From positions 28,851,254 through 28,915,253 of the forward strand of contig NC_087065.1 of assembly GCF_963678635.1 (NCBI RefSeq): a stretch of DNA of 64,000 nt, written 5' to 3'. Position 1 is the stretch's first letter; every line of letters starts with the position of its first letter. The notes under the pieces are model-generated. The model did no database searches. It saw only the letters and a program-made list of their open reading frames with translations, and was not told the origin of the DNA. Below, piece by piece: positions 1 through 8,060 of this stretch. Source of the stretch: Symsagittifera roscoffensis. Lineage: Eukaryota; Xenacoelomorpha; Acoela; Convolutidae. A program made the position numbers and the translations under genes.

Positions 1-619
1 TGTGATTAATAAATTGAGCATAGTAGCGATCCATAGAGCATTGAGCATAGTAGCGATCCGTGATAATTATATCTTTTTCTTTAATCATTTCTCGTATGCC
101 AGTAAGTTGTAGATCAGATTGATAATTGGATTTGATAAATTGTAAATTGAAAAGTTCTGGTAATGAAGTTAATTTACTAAAAACTTTGTATCCCCGTGGT
201 ATAATATACATAATCAAACTATTAGGATCAACCGGTGGAATAGTTTCACCGGCAAAAGCCGAAGGTGAAGAATGTATTGAGTTTGTTCTATTAGATTTGG
301 ATTTTTTTTTGATTGTTTTTATGTTTGATGTTGTTGCTGCTGGTATTTCTTTAATCTCGTCGCTGCTGTGTAGACTAGGGTGTCGTTTTAAAAAATTGCT
401 CTTTTTTCAGAATTTTCTATCCATATTTTTTCGGCTGGAATTGTTTTTGAGTAACTTGAATTTGGATTGATAATAGTCCCAACTAAATTTTCATTCATTT
501 TAGTTGACGGTGTATTATTCCATGTTGTCGTTTCTGGTTAGTTTATCCGTTTTTGCATGACACGGCGCCCTCTGCTGGCAAATTTTTTTGCGACAAAACT
601 TTGCATAGAGTATGGTTAT
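1..619 (-). pseudogene. pol linker between RNase H and integrase, copy A
   Basis: Minus-strand counterpart of 3,358-3,826 in copy B. In this family the stretch joins RNase H to the integrase zinc-binding domain, which lies just beyond it in copy B. No enzymatic motif is visible. The plus-strand open frames at 126-470 and 553-831 are antisense to this pol sequence and are not proposed as genes. Length differences from copy B include extra bases around 245-300. Confidence 0.6.
13..59. repeat. 20-bp direct duplication
   Basis: The same 20 bases start at 13 and at 40, a period of 27 bp. Copy B shows only one such segment at the corresponding place (about 3,370-3,390), so this is a small tandem duplication private to copy A. 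Confidence 0.8.
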
Positions 620-1410
620 CGGTATTAATACGAGATAAATATTCCACCAAATCTTTTTGTCGCCCCCAATTTATTCTCTACTTCATAGTCAAAAAAATCA
701 AACGATCCACAAATCTTAAAAACAGACTATATGTCGTCCTATTTTTCTTATTGTTTCCGTTGTTTCCGTTTAAAATAGATACTAAAGCCTTACGATCTGT
801 AATTAATGAAAACTGTCGGTCCATGACGTAGTTTCGGAAGTAATCTGCCCCCCCCCAAACCACCGCGATCCATTCAAGTTCATTTGTCGAGAACTTCTTT
901 TCCGCATCATTCAAGTACCTTTAGGCAAATGAAATAGCTCTCACCCTTCGGGACCTAATTTTCCCAACACCGCCACCTATCCATTGTGACTTGCGTCACA
1001 AATAATTCGAATACCCCGATGCACGTGGAAACGTCGTAGCTCAAGTATTTTGGCCACTTCCCCTTGTAAACTTTCAAATGCAGCTTGGCATTCAGTCGTC
1101 CATATAAATTCAATTTTTTGATTTTATAAAGGGCGAAAGGGTGCGAAGGTTTCAGCAAGCGCTGGCAATTACTTGTGTAAGGTTTTTATGGAGCCCATAT
1201 ATGACTTCAGTTGCGATAATTTTCGCGGAGGATTTAGCATTTTAATTGGTTCGGTTTTCCGCACCAACGGTCGCTGCCTTTTCTTCAAGCTGATTTTTGT
1301 GCTCGACGATCTTGCAGCAACCAATTTTGCATTGTGCCGTAAAAATAATCATGTTTTTTCTGCAAAACTTCTCTGCTGTGACATCCTTGAGGATGTTATT
1401 CAAAACCTTC
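620..1410 (-). pseudogene. RT palm/thumb and RNase H remnant, copy A
   Basis: Degraded minus-strand pol piece. Around 1,170-1,210 it reads LSQLKSYMGS, typical of the RT thumb in Ty3/gypsy elements. Around 1,090-1,110 it reads the connection motif that ends in TTECQAAFE. RNase H follows: CDASHNG near 1,000 (first catalytic Asp), YLNDAEKKFSTNELE near 870-915 (catalytic Glu), and SLITDRKAL near 785-800 (second Asp). The domain ends with EYLSR near 620-635, matching DYLSR in copy B. A stop follows CDASHNG directly and the frame changes several times, so it cannot make an enzyme. The RT fingers and most of the palm are absent because the sequence is cut at 1,410. No ATG start is visible: the open frame ending near 914 starts with TTG inside the domain. 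Confidence 0.85.
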
Positions 1411-1837
1411 TGTAAAAAGTCCGTATGACAATATTAAATTCAGAATTCCAAATGAATCGGTAACTAACTCAATCTTACAAAGTATAGCATAGAAGTGAGG
1501 ACTAGAGGTCACACCAGAGGTGACAGACACGCTGCTGGCTGGTACCTGCAGGTATTTAATTAGCACCGATAGAATGACAGATGATTGACTTGTGAAATAG
1601 TTTACCAAAAGGATGACGAATTGAAGCGGATTGAACTAGCACTATATGACATTTCTTTTCTTTTAAAAAATTTGAAAAGTTGTAAAAACTTGTTGACTGA
1701 AACTGCACATATATAAGATTTTAAAGTACTCAAATGGAACGAAATTAACTATTGCAGCATCTAGTCTTTTAACAATCAGAAATACCGCCGATGGCGATAA
1801 AAAGATTTGAGTTTCAGGAAAACCTTTGAAAATCACA
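1411..1837 (-). repeat. 3' LTR of copy B
   Basis: It aligns with 5,998-6,362 over most of its length. On the minus strand it runs from TGTGATTTTC to TTTTTACA, so it has the TG...CA ends expected of an LTR. The left end is fixed by alignment to the base next to the PBS in the other LTR (TGTAAAAA on the plus strand in both). The right end, about 50 bp beyond the region shared with the 5' LTR, is inferred from the TG and the adjacent purine tract. An inner open frame at 1,396-1,608 is not thought to be coding. Confidence 0.8.
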
Positions 1838-1841
1838 ATTA

Positions 1842-1855
1842 GTCCTCTCCCTGGG
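1842..1855 (-). other. Polypurine-tract candidate
   Basis: On the minus strand this reads CCCAGGGAGAGGAC just upstream of the inferred 3' LTR start. A purine run here is where plus-strand DNA synthesis is primed in LTR retroelements. It was identified by position and composition only. Confidence 0.5.
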
Positions 1856-1939
1856 CTTCGATGAAACTTTAAACAAAGTTTTTACATCTATTCTGCTACT
1901 CCTTTCCTTGGCTCGTTTTTCTAATAATGTGCTCTATCA

Positions 1940-2389
1940 TCACCCTCCCATCTTCCTGACAGCTGTTTGCTTACGCCCGTTTTTTTGAGACGTCGGCGTT
2001 TCCTGACCATCGTTTGAGTCCTGGCTACAGTACGGTACTAGTAGCTGTTTCCGCCCATGTTTTTTTGTGTCTGTTGATTTCGCAGTATCGTCCACATTTT
2101 CGATTGCGCTTGAACATGGTTCTGTTGAGTTCGCTGGTGTTACTGGTACTGTTGTCAGAGATACAACCCGAGGAACTGCAATTTCCGCCACTTCCAAAGT
2201 GGTGGATGCCACTGGTGCACGTTGTGCCACGAGTCGAGGTGGTTCTCTTTCCGATTCTGGCAAATGAGTATGCCTGGCCATTGTCCGTGTGATTGAAAGC
2301 TGCACATTTTCGCTTTCATTCTCGCCCTCGGACTCGCTGATCGGTTGAAATTGTCGGCTTGTAGTAGACCGGCTTAGATTTTTTGGCAT
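1940..2389 (-). pseudogene. C-terminal tail of the copy B polyprotein
   Basis: A 149-codon open frame on the minus strand between integrase and the 3' LTR. The product is hydrophilic and low in complexity. It has a Ser/Glu-rich opening (PISESEGENESENVQLS), a Pro/Val/Thr-rich middle, and two Gly-Arg-Lys-Gln repeats near the end (KKHGRKQ and KNGRKQ). It shows no membrane segment and no known fold. By position it is either the tail of the pol polyprotein or a small downstream frame; disordered basic tails after integrase are common in this group. A few plus-strand frames overlap it (2,014-2,292 and 2,067-2,267) and are treated as shadows. It is the longest intact frame in copy B. Confidence 0.55.
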
Positions 2390-2581
2390 TTGATCTTTGA
2401 TGATTCGATATTTGTATTATTTTTCGACTGTTCTTTTCGCTTAAAGTCTTGTGGCGTAAGCGGCTGAAGCAGTTGGCTTAGTTTTCGTGGCTTTTTGTTC
2501 TTTGATGATTCGACATTTGTTTTCTTTTCGACTGTTCTTTTCACGTAAAATCTTGTGGTATAGGCGGCTGAGGCAGATTGT
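2371..2581. repeat. Two tandem copies of a unit of about 104 bp
   Basis: The segment starting GGCTTAG at 2,371 is repeated from 2,475. Both copies contain CTTTGATGATTCGA, TTCGACTGTTCTTTTC and TCTTGTGG in the same order, with scattered differences. The duplication lies within the tail after integrase and shifts its reading frame because the units differ in length. Confidence 0.8.
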
Positions 2582-3110
2582 CTGGGACTTTTTTACTTTT
2601 CTTTGACAACGCCACCGCAGACTTCCTAAGAACAACGCCATTGTTTAAGATAATTCTGTAATTACTTGTTGATTTCACCTTAGAAATTATTTTCCTGTAC
2701 CTTTGGTAATTCCGATCATGTTTCCCATTGCCTCCGGATTTCTTCCTTCGCGTACGCGAGAATAGAGTTTTTAAAGCTTCCTTTCGTCCGTTCCACACAT
2801 CTAGTAGCGCGATGATTATTTACAGGTGATTTTATTACTTCGGTTCCCTCCGTGTTACAAAACGTTTAAACAATTTTGACAAAAACTTTGTTCCCTAATC
2901 TATGTGAATTCTTCGGAGCACACCCTGGGTCACTTTAAAATTTTTTAAGAATTTCATTTTTTTTGTCAGATTTATTTTTTCCACACACCATAGACGATTA
3001 CCAACGAGCAAACCGACCCACCGCTACATTGACATACTTCTTTGGTCGTTTAGATAACTAATTGGGCCCCAAAAATCAAGCTGCACCGCTTCGTTATGGT
3101 CCTTATGCTC
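2541..3110 (-). pseudogene. Integrase catalytic core and C-terminal region, copy B, decayed
   Basis: Immediately after the zinc-binding domain the minus strand reads AVQLDFWGP near 3,062-3,088. This is the start of a retroviral-type integrase core and contains the first acidic residue of the DDE triad. The rest of the core is shortened and frame-shifted: between about 2,830 and 3,060 I could not follow one frame or locate the second Asp and the Glu with confidence. An open frame of 85 codons at 2,541-2,798 begins near VWNGRKEALKTLFSRT and is rich in Lys/Arg and Ser, consistent with the region after the core. It cannot be active. Confidence 0.65.
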
Positions 3111-3340
3111 TACACTTTCTCCATATCCTGTTTTGATATTAGATTTTTAAAGTTCTTACACGAATTTGTACATTCTGAACAATTGTCGGCCATAGATGCT
3201 ATAGAAAGGTAGATGTAGGGGTACCAAATGACCTTGGTGGCCTGGAACATGTTCGTTTTCCCGGGATGGTAGTAGTGGATGCGTTTGTTGATAGCGATAG
3301 TTAAAGAGTTTAGAATACCAAGCTTGTCGTTCATCCACAC
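3110..3340 (-). pseudogene. Integrase HHCC zinc-binding domain, copy B
   Basis: A minus-strand open frame with the retroelement integrase N-terminal zinc-finger pattern: His-x3-His in IHYYHPG, then about 28 residues, then Cys-x2-Cys in CSEC. The residues between (TNMFQATKVIWYPYIY) fit the helix-turn-helix of this domain. In intact elements it binds zinc and helps integrase multimerise on LTR ends. The frame runs on toward the core (LDFWGP) downstream. The domain is well preserved, but the gene around it is broken. Confidence 0.85.
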
Positions 3341-3357
3341 GACATTTTCACATAGAT

Positions 3358-3826
3358 GTCATTAATAAATTCAGCATAGTAGCAATCCAAAGCATAAGTT
3401 TTAGCGTGAATACGCTATCTTTTTCTCTAATCATTTATCGTATGGCAGTAAGTTGTGGATCAGATTGATAATTAGATTTGATGAATTGTAAATTGAAAAG
3501 TTCTGGTATTGAAGTTAGTTTACTAAAAATTTGTATCCCCATAATACAACAGACACAATCAAGTTATTAGGATCAACCGGTGGAATAGCTTCACCGGCAA
3601 TGTATTTTGTTTGTTTTATTAGGTCTGGACTCTTTTGTGATTGTATCTAATTTTGATGTTGTTGTTGCTGGTATTTCTTCAATCTCGTCGCTGCTGCTTG
3701 CTTTTTCAGAAACTTCTTTCCATATTTTTTGGGTGGAATTATTTTTGAGTAACTTGAACATGGATTGATAATAGTTTCATTTAAACTTTCATTCAATTTC
3801 GTTGACCGTCGGATTATTCCATGTGT
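3358..3826 (-). pseudogene. pol linker between RNase H and integrase, copy B
   Basis: Counterpart of 1-619 in copy A, in the same orientation, with long matching stretches and small indels. It contains no catalytic motif. Both copies retain the same order of short blocks, which is the main evidence that A and B belong to one family. Confidence 0.6.
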
Positions 3827-4495
3827 TCATTTCTGGTTAGTTGATCCGTTTTTGCATGGAACGGTGCCCTCCTCTGATGGCAAATTTTCCGACAAAATTG
3901 TGCATAGAGTATGGTTATCGGTTAATTGCGTTTTGGATGACGCAATTACCGGTCCCGCGGTGTAGTTTGTTTGATCGTATCCCAAGGCGCAAAGTATTGA
4001 GTTAATTTTTGCCACCGTAAACATGCTCTCATACACGCTTACCGGCACCGCGGCGTATTTTGGATTATAAATATTGCGAGATAAATAATCCGCCAAATTT
4101 TTTTTTGCCCCCGGCTTATGCTCTACTTCAAAGTCAAAAAAAATCAAACGATCAAACCATCTTGTAAGCCGACTAAACATCGTTTTGTTTTTCTTATTCT
4201 TTCCTTTGTTTCCGTTTAAAAGAGAGACTAAAGCCTTATGATCTGTAATTAACTAAAACTTTCAGCCCATGACCCATGACGTAGTTTCGGAAGTAATCTG
4301 CCCCCAACCCACCGCGAGCACTTCAAGTTCATATGTCAAATATGTCTTTTCCGCATCATTTAAGTACCTTGAGGCAAATGAAATAGTTCTCCACCCTTCA
4401 GGACCTAATCTTTCCAACTCCGCCCCTAATCCATTGTGACTTGCGTCACAAATAATACCAATATCCCGATGCAGGTCACAACGTCGTAGCTCAAA
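3827..4495 (-). pseudogene. RNase H domain, copy B
   Basis: Minus-strand RNase H of the pol polyprotein, spread over more than one frame. Near 4,345-4,400 it reads SFASRYLNDAEKTY followed by the ELE that carries the catalytic Glu. Near 4,215-4,235 it reads the ITDHKAL motif with a catalytic Asp. Near 4,075-4,130 it reads EHKPGAKKNLADYLSRN, the usual end of this domain in Ty3/gypsy elements. A stop and a frameshift separate these parts, so only the last 117 codons (3,827-4,180) form one open frame. The sequence stops matching copy A at 4,496, where RT should continue. Confidence 0.85.
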
Positions 4496-4560
4496 TTTAT
4501 TTAATTTGTATTAATTAAACAATACATAAATAAATAAATAATTAATTTGTACTAATTTAA
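4496..4560. other. AT-rich scar replacing the reverse transcriptase
   Basis: About 65 bp composed almost only of A and T, with ATAAATAAATAAATAA inside, join the end of protease directly to RNase H. A complete element would have a few hundred codons of RT here. TTAATTTGTA-like motifs occur at both ends of the filler (near 4,502 and 4,543), which would fit template slippage during repair. It accounts for the absence of RT in copy B. Confidence 0.7.
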
Positions 4561-4905
4561 GTCCCAGGTTCTCCATCAAGTCTCGTCCAATTATTGACGG
4601 TCTGTTGCCTCCTATCACCCGTATTCTAGCTACTGTTTTCCATCCATTTCATTCCAGTTGTACATTCATTACTCAGACTAGTTTAAGCGGGTCATTTCCA
4701 TAGTCGCAAGACTCGATGTCCTCCGGTGTTAAACTCTCCAATTTGACATTCTGTGCACCCAGGGTGCTCCTTAATTCGGTTACCTTAAACATTGAGATAG
4801 GAGTTCCGCTATCAATCCACACACGTGGTTCTTCCGCTAATCTTCACAACTAATTGCGCTCCCGCCATTTTGAGTTTCTTCGCCGTCTTGGATCAGACTG
4901 CCATT
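4561..4905 (-). pseudogene. Retroelement aspartic protease, copy B
   Basis: Minus strand. The active-site loop reads VWIDSGTPIS near 4,798-4,825, an Asp-Ser-Gly form of the usual Asp-Thr/Ser-Gly. The second signature reads IIGRDLMENLGL at 4,561-4,597, the flap-distal Ile-Gly-Arg-Asp motif. Between them are a predicted beta-rich stretch and two in-frame TGA stops (near 4,680 and 4,650). Upstream, AGAQLVVKISGR is in a different frame, so there is also a one-base frameshift just before the active site. In an intact element it would cut the Gag-Pol precursor. Spacing from gag and to the RT scar fits the Ty3/gypsy order. Confidence 0.85.
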
Positions 4906-5062
4906 ACTACGTAATCGCCAGAATTATCCGAATCCCACGAACGTGAATAGGCTGGCACCACAGGCTGATTCATCCAGCCAACCGAACTTCCGTATTGGAC
5001 TACATTATCCTCCGGTGTGTCGATATAAACCAAGGGTTCCTCGTCTTGTTCTTGAATCAGGT

Positions 5063-5980
5063 TTACGCCCATCGTCCTCTGTTACTAGTTTGTTTGCTCC
5101 TGCACTTTCGCTCATAGTGTCCAAGTTTCCTACTCATGTGTTCCGGGGTAAACCTTTGCTGGTCGCAATTGTAACACTTTCTGCATGCCTGCTGAAATCC
5201 TCCTCCTCTTGCAAATCCGCGTCCAGAAAACGAACGATCCCCTTCCTCGTGGAGGAAAGTTTCGGTATCCTCCTCGTATAATTCCAACTGGTTCCTGCTT
5301 GATTTTTATGCCACCTCCCGATCGTATCGACAAAATTCCTCCTCCGGTGGCTATAGAAACGAATGATTTAGCGTACTTGTCTCCTCGTTCATATGACAAA
5401 GTGATTTTATGGACTTTTTCTGGAGTCTTCGTTGATCGGCAAAGTTCGTTCTGAGCTTCCTGGTTATTCATATTTATTATCAAAACGTCCCTCAGTATCC
5501 GATCTTCCAGCGTGCCAAAATTGCACCTTGATCCCAATCCGCGGAGCTACGACTGAAATTGCTCCAGTGACTCGTTGATCTGTTGTTTCTGCGATGGTAA
5601 CTGGAAAGTTTCATAAGCTTCATTCCGCATCTTTTTGATTTCCACCTCCAGTGCATCAACTAACCGTGAATATCGCGTTGCCCCAAGATCCATGTGCGGC
5701 CGTCTCTTATGGAATTCCTCCTGTCCCTTCTCCCCCAGGCACAGGTATAGATTAGATATTAACGTTTACTCGCATATCAATCGGGTCTTGCCATCCAGCT
5801 ATTCTGGCAACGTTGTTATTTGAGTCGCCGTAAGTGATCCATCGAAAAAGAAATTGTTTGGTTTTATTCCGTGTTTAGCGACCATCCCCCATTATACCAA
5901 AATTCCCAGAGCATGGGCGGCTCGCTGATTTTCGTTGGCTAGAGTCCAGTTATGCCCAATGGGTTCTTCTCCTCACTTGG
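5063..5980 (-). pseudogene. gag-like capsid/nucleocapsid gene, copy B
   Basis: Minus-strand gag remnant between the PBS and protease. The first part (about 5,700-5,980) is broken by several stops. From about 5,760 to 5,420 it reads a helical capsid-like protein in more than one frame, with RYSRLVDALEVEIKKM, FGTLEDRILRDVLI and KITLSYERGDKYA. Near 5,230-5,270 there is a Gly/Arg-rich stretch. Next comes a nucleocapsid zinc-knuckle region, CRKCYNCDQQRFTPEHMS and then LGHYERKC. The first knuckle lacks its normal Cys spacing and the second has lost its first two Cys, which suggests a deletion between two original CCHC fingers. The plus-strand frames at 4,943-5,454 are antisense shadows. Confidence 0.8.
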
Positions 5981-5997
5981 ACCTGCTGGCTGCGCCA
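5981..5997 (-). other. Primer-binding-site candidate
   Basis: On the minus strand TGGCGCAGCCAGCAGGT directly follows the 5' LTR end (ACA). The opening TGG pairs with the CCA tail of a tRNA, and TGGCGCA-type sites occur in insect Ty3/gypsy elements. I do not assign the tRNA. Confidence 0.7.
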
Positions 5998-6362
5998 TGT
6001 AAAAAATACGCTCGACAACAGTAAATTTAACCAACTTAACCTTACAAAGTATAGCATAAGAATGAGGATTAGAGGTCACACCAAAGGTGACAGACACGCC
6101 ATTGGCTGGTACCTGCAGGTATTTAATTAGCACCGATAGAATGACAGAATGACAGATGGTTGACATGTGAAATAATTTACCAAAGTGATGACGAATTGAA
6201 ACGGATTGAACTAGCACTATATGACATTTCTTTTCTTTTAAAAAATTTGACAAGTTGTATAAATTTGTTGACTGAAACTGGCAGATATATAAGATTTTAA
6301 AGTACTCAAATGGAACGAAATTAACTATTGCTGCATCTAGTGTTTTAACAAACAGAAATACC
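5998..6362 (-). repeat. 5' LTR of copy B, outer end missing
   Basis: Direct repeat of 1,411-1,786. The left end abuts the PBS. The right end stops matching at AATACC (6,357-6,362), where the foldback begins, so roughly the first 50 bp of U3 present in the 3' LTR are missing. It has an extra GAATGACA duplication near 6,138-6,150. The long minus-strand open frame 5,939-6,445 runs across LTR and foldback and is unlikely to be a gene. Confidence 0.85.
6284..6293 (-). promoter_or_regulatory. TATA-like box in the LTR
   Basis: The minus strand reads CTTATATATC here, and the 3' LTR has the same motif near 1,708-1,716. A TATA-like box in this part of an LTR would fit the element's promoter. It is a motif match only, in an AT-rich setting. 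Confidence 0.3.
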
Positions 6363-6504
6363 AGAAAATTTGGCATCAGATAAACCGTTATAAAATGGAA
6401 TAGAGCATTTATAAAGGATGTGTCCTTTAGTGCACTATATGACACATCCTTTGTAAATGCTCTATTCCATTTTATAACCGTTTATCTGATGCCAAATTTT
6501 CTGG
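6361..6504. repeat. 144-bp near-perfect foldback (inverted repeat)
   Basis: Left arm 6,361-6,424 and right arm 6,441-6,504 are reverse complements over 64 bp with two mismatches. They are separated by a 16-base spacer, CTTTAGTGCACTATAT. The ends are CCAGAAAATTTGG and CCAAATTTTCTGG. It contains no open frame of note. It abuts the truncated 5' LTR, so it either inserted there or formed by inverted copying at a break. The spacer and the adjoining arm share GCACTATATGAC with the LTR (near 6,212-6,224), which may be chance. It is too short and gene-free to call as a known transposon family. Confidence 0.9.
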
Positions 6505-7290
6505 AAAGGCTTTCTCCGGGAAGTTCATCTGTCTCTGACTTCGGAGATCTATCTTTACTTGAAGAGGTTATTCTTTTAATGTTTTGATTAAATAAAAGCC
6601 CCCCACCATGACTGGAGCAGTATGTCTAAATCTGTAGTTCAGTTTTGGGTAATTGTTAGTATTCACCGGCAAAATATAGCTAAGATTCTCTAGACAGTCA
6701 CGGGGACTCCCTGTGTGTTCGTTATTGAACTAACACATGCGCCGTTCTTTGTGATGGAGAAGCGTCTGCCTAAATTTATTAAACCCTGGCTGTTGGGTTT
6801 TATTTGTACATGCCTAACACAATGTAGCTCATTAAAATTTTTCAGTTCACACGATGACCGCTTCCTCTGGGCCCTATTTAACCGCCCTCTATTTAACTGA
6901 GCCCGTATTTACTTTAAATATGATTTAGGTCACGGGTGGTAGACATACTTCCGCTTAGTATTCCTGATATGAAACATTGCATTGTTACGGCAAATCACAG
7001 CATCGAATCTTCGATTAAAATACCTTCTCAGAATGAAATCATCAGCTTCGTCGAAGTTCTCAACCACCCGGAAACTCATCCGAAAATTCATTTCACTTGT
7101 GTTCACTAATGCTACTGTTGGTGCTACTATTGGTGAGTTTCCGAGGACCTGCAGTAAGTCTTTGTTGGTCACCGCCAGACATATATCTGAATAAATCAGA
7201 TTTCTTTGATTGAAGCACATGCCTTACCTGGTTTCTATTGACATGAGTGCACCGGTATCCTATAAATCCTTGTTTATTTGTCATCTAGAT
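6505..7290 (-). mobile_element. Ty3/gypsy-type retrotransposon fragment, copy C (PR end and linker)
   Basis: Minus-strand sequence with retroelement character but no LTR. Reading right to left it gives a protease-like C-terminal part (7,284 to about 6,935) and then a stretch that looks like the protease-RT linker (about 6,916-6,600). It may be the upstream half of the element whose downstream half is copy A, with copy B inserted between; the RT palm that should join them is not present. Family assignment is tentative. Confidence 0.5.
6690..7284 (-). pseudogene. Protease C-terminal and PR-RT linker remnant, copy C
   Basis: Two minus-strand frames. The first (7,220-6,930) reads FRVVENFDEADDFI and, a little later, YFNRRFDAVICRNN. 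That layout resembles the part of a retroelement protease around the G-R-D motif, but the Gly and Asp themselves are lost. The second has no ATG and runs from about 6,910 to a stop at 6,698. It reads IKPNSQGLINLGRRFSITKN and then SSITNTQGVPVTV, which fits the linker that follows protease in Ty3/gypsy pol. Stops separate the pieces. The active-site Asp is not visible. Distant resemblance only. Confidence 0.45.
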
Positions 7291-7607
7291 TCATGTGAAC
7301 TGCTTTTTCCGCTACCGTACCCAAATGCACTGCATCGTATTGTAGCATGGACTTATGTGCAATGAAAAGATAATATAAAATGATTATTTTCGCGTTCAGC
7401 TTTTATTTTACCGGTTTAGTAGTTAGTTTTTTCTGTTACCTTTTTAAAACGTGGGCCTCCACGAGCTCTCATTTGACGTGCGACATTTTGATCAACCCAG
7501 TCGTGTCTGGAGCAGTTGTTGAGCTTGGTTCGACTTTTCTAGCTGCCTTTTCCGGCTATTGCTCCTCGGTTACTCCGTTTTTTTTTGGGGTTCCACCTGC
7601 CCGGGTT
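7285..7607. other. Unassigned sequence before the array
   Basis: About 320 bp with a more balanced base composition than the satellite. A plus-strand open frame (7,380-7,700) encodes a hydrophobic start (FAFSFYFTGLVVSFFCYLF) but runs into the repeats at its end and has no recognisable domain. On the minus strand there is a short Arg-rich stretch near 7,450-7,500. No gene is called here. Confidence 0.6.
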
Positions 7608-7720
7608 GACAAAAAATGCTTATTATACAATTTTCATATAAGAAAAAAATGCTTATCGTACTCTTTCATACAATTTCATAGAGTAAAAGTGTATGTATGA
7701 AAATAGCAAAATAAGCATTT
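7608..7720. repeat. Imperfect palindrome resembling the satellite core
   Basis: The left part (7,612-7,647) reads AAAAATGCTTATTATACAAT then TTTCATATAAGAAA, almost the left half of the satellite palindrome. The right part (7,691-7,718) reads GTATGTATGAAAATAGC then AAAATAAGCATTTTTTT, a diverged version of the right half. About 45 bp lie between, including a second inverted GCTTATCGTACTC. It sits outside the array, so it looks like a single precursor-like or captured copy of the palindrome. Confidence 0.7.
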
Positions 7721-7729
7721 TTTTATATA

Positions 7730-8060
7730 TGAAATTTTATAACAAGCATTTTTTCCATACTCTAGAATTAAATTTTAAGCTTTTTTTTAGTATCTTTATC
7801 GCCAAAGTTGTATGAGAACATCATGATAAGCAATTTTCTATTGTATGAAATTGTATGATAAGCATTTTTTCCATACTATGAAATTGTATGACAAGCATTT
7901 TTCCATACTATGAAATTGTATGATAAGCATTTTTTCCATACTATGAAATTGTATGATAAGCATTTTTTCCATTCTATAAAATTGTATGATAAGCGTTTTT
8001 TCCATGCTATGGAATTGTATAAAAAGCATTTTTTCCATACTTTGAAATTGTATGATACGC
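7730..8060. repeat. Tandem array of 33-bp units
   Basis: Units starting TGAAATTGTATGATAAGC and ending TTTTTTCCATACTA begin at 7,846, 7,879 (32 bp), 7,911, 7,944, 7,977 and 8,010, with a partial unit at 8,043. Diverged 33-bp units lie at 7,813 and 7,730. The first 27 bases of the unit match the right arm of the satellite palindrome (TGAAAATTATATGATAAG then CATTTTTTC) apart from a few changes. Inverted versions occur just to the left (7,645-7,680). Confidence 0.9.

Larger units (their letters stand above)
1..1410 (-). mobile_element. Ty3/gypsy-type retrotransposon fragment, copy A (pol part)
   Basis: Minus-strand remnant of an LTR-retrotransposon pol region, cut off on the left by the window edge and on the right by the LTR of copy B at 1,411. 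Reading right to left it holds RT palm/thumb remains, the RT-RNase H connection, RNase H, and the linker before integrase. Its integrase would lie outside the window. It pairs with copy B (3,358-4,495) over more than 1 kb, for example the matching stretches around 100-240 and 3,455-3,590, so the two are diverged members of one family. It contains several stops and frameshifts. Ty3/gypsy assignment rests on the domain order and the RNase H motifs; the exact clade is not determined. Confidence 0.85.
1411..6362 (-). mobile_element. Ty3/gypsy-type LTR retrotransposon, copy B, internally deleted
   Basis: A nearly complete but dead LTR element. The two LTR copies (1,411-1,837 and 5,998-6,362) are direct repeats. 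Between them, on the minus strand, are a PBS candidate next to the 5' LTR, gag, protease, RNase H, linker, integrase, a tail, and a purine tract next to the 3' LTR. This gag-PR-RT-RH-IN order with integrase last is that of Ty3/gypsy elements. RT itself is missing (scar at 4,496-4,560), there is no env-like frame, and every domain carries stops or frameshifts. The LTRs differ at many sites by eye, so the insertion is not recent. The outer part of the 5' LTR is missing and a foldback begins at the break. Confidence 0.85.

Noticed and set aside
126-831. Plus-strand open frames at 126-470 and 553-831
   Set aside because: They lie antisense to the retroelement linker and RNase H, which have recognisable motifs on the minus strand.
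2014-2292. Plus-strand Val/Leu-rich frame
   Set aside because: It is antisense to the minus-strand charged tail of copy B, which is longer and in the correct place for the element.
4943-5454. Plus-strand open frames over gag
   Set aside because: The minus strand here encodes gag and zinc-knuckle motifs; the plus-strand products are Pro/Ser-rich mirrors of it.
5939-6445. A 168-codon minus-strand open frame
   Set aside because: It spans the foldback, the 5' LTR, the PBS and the start of the internal region; it is open by chance and has no domain.
7380-7700. Plus-strand frame with a hydrophobic start, a possible membrane protein
   Set aside because: It has no domain, ends inside the repeat units, and its hydrophobicity is expected from T-rich DNA read on this strand.
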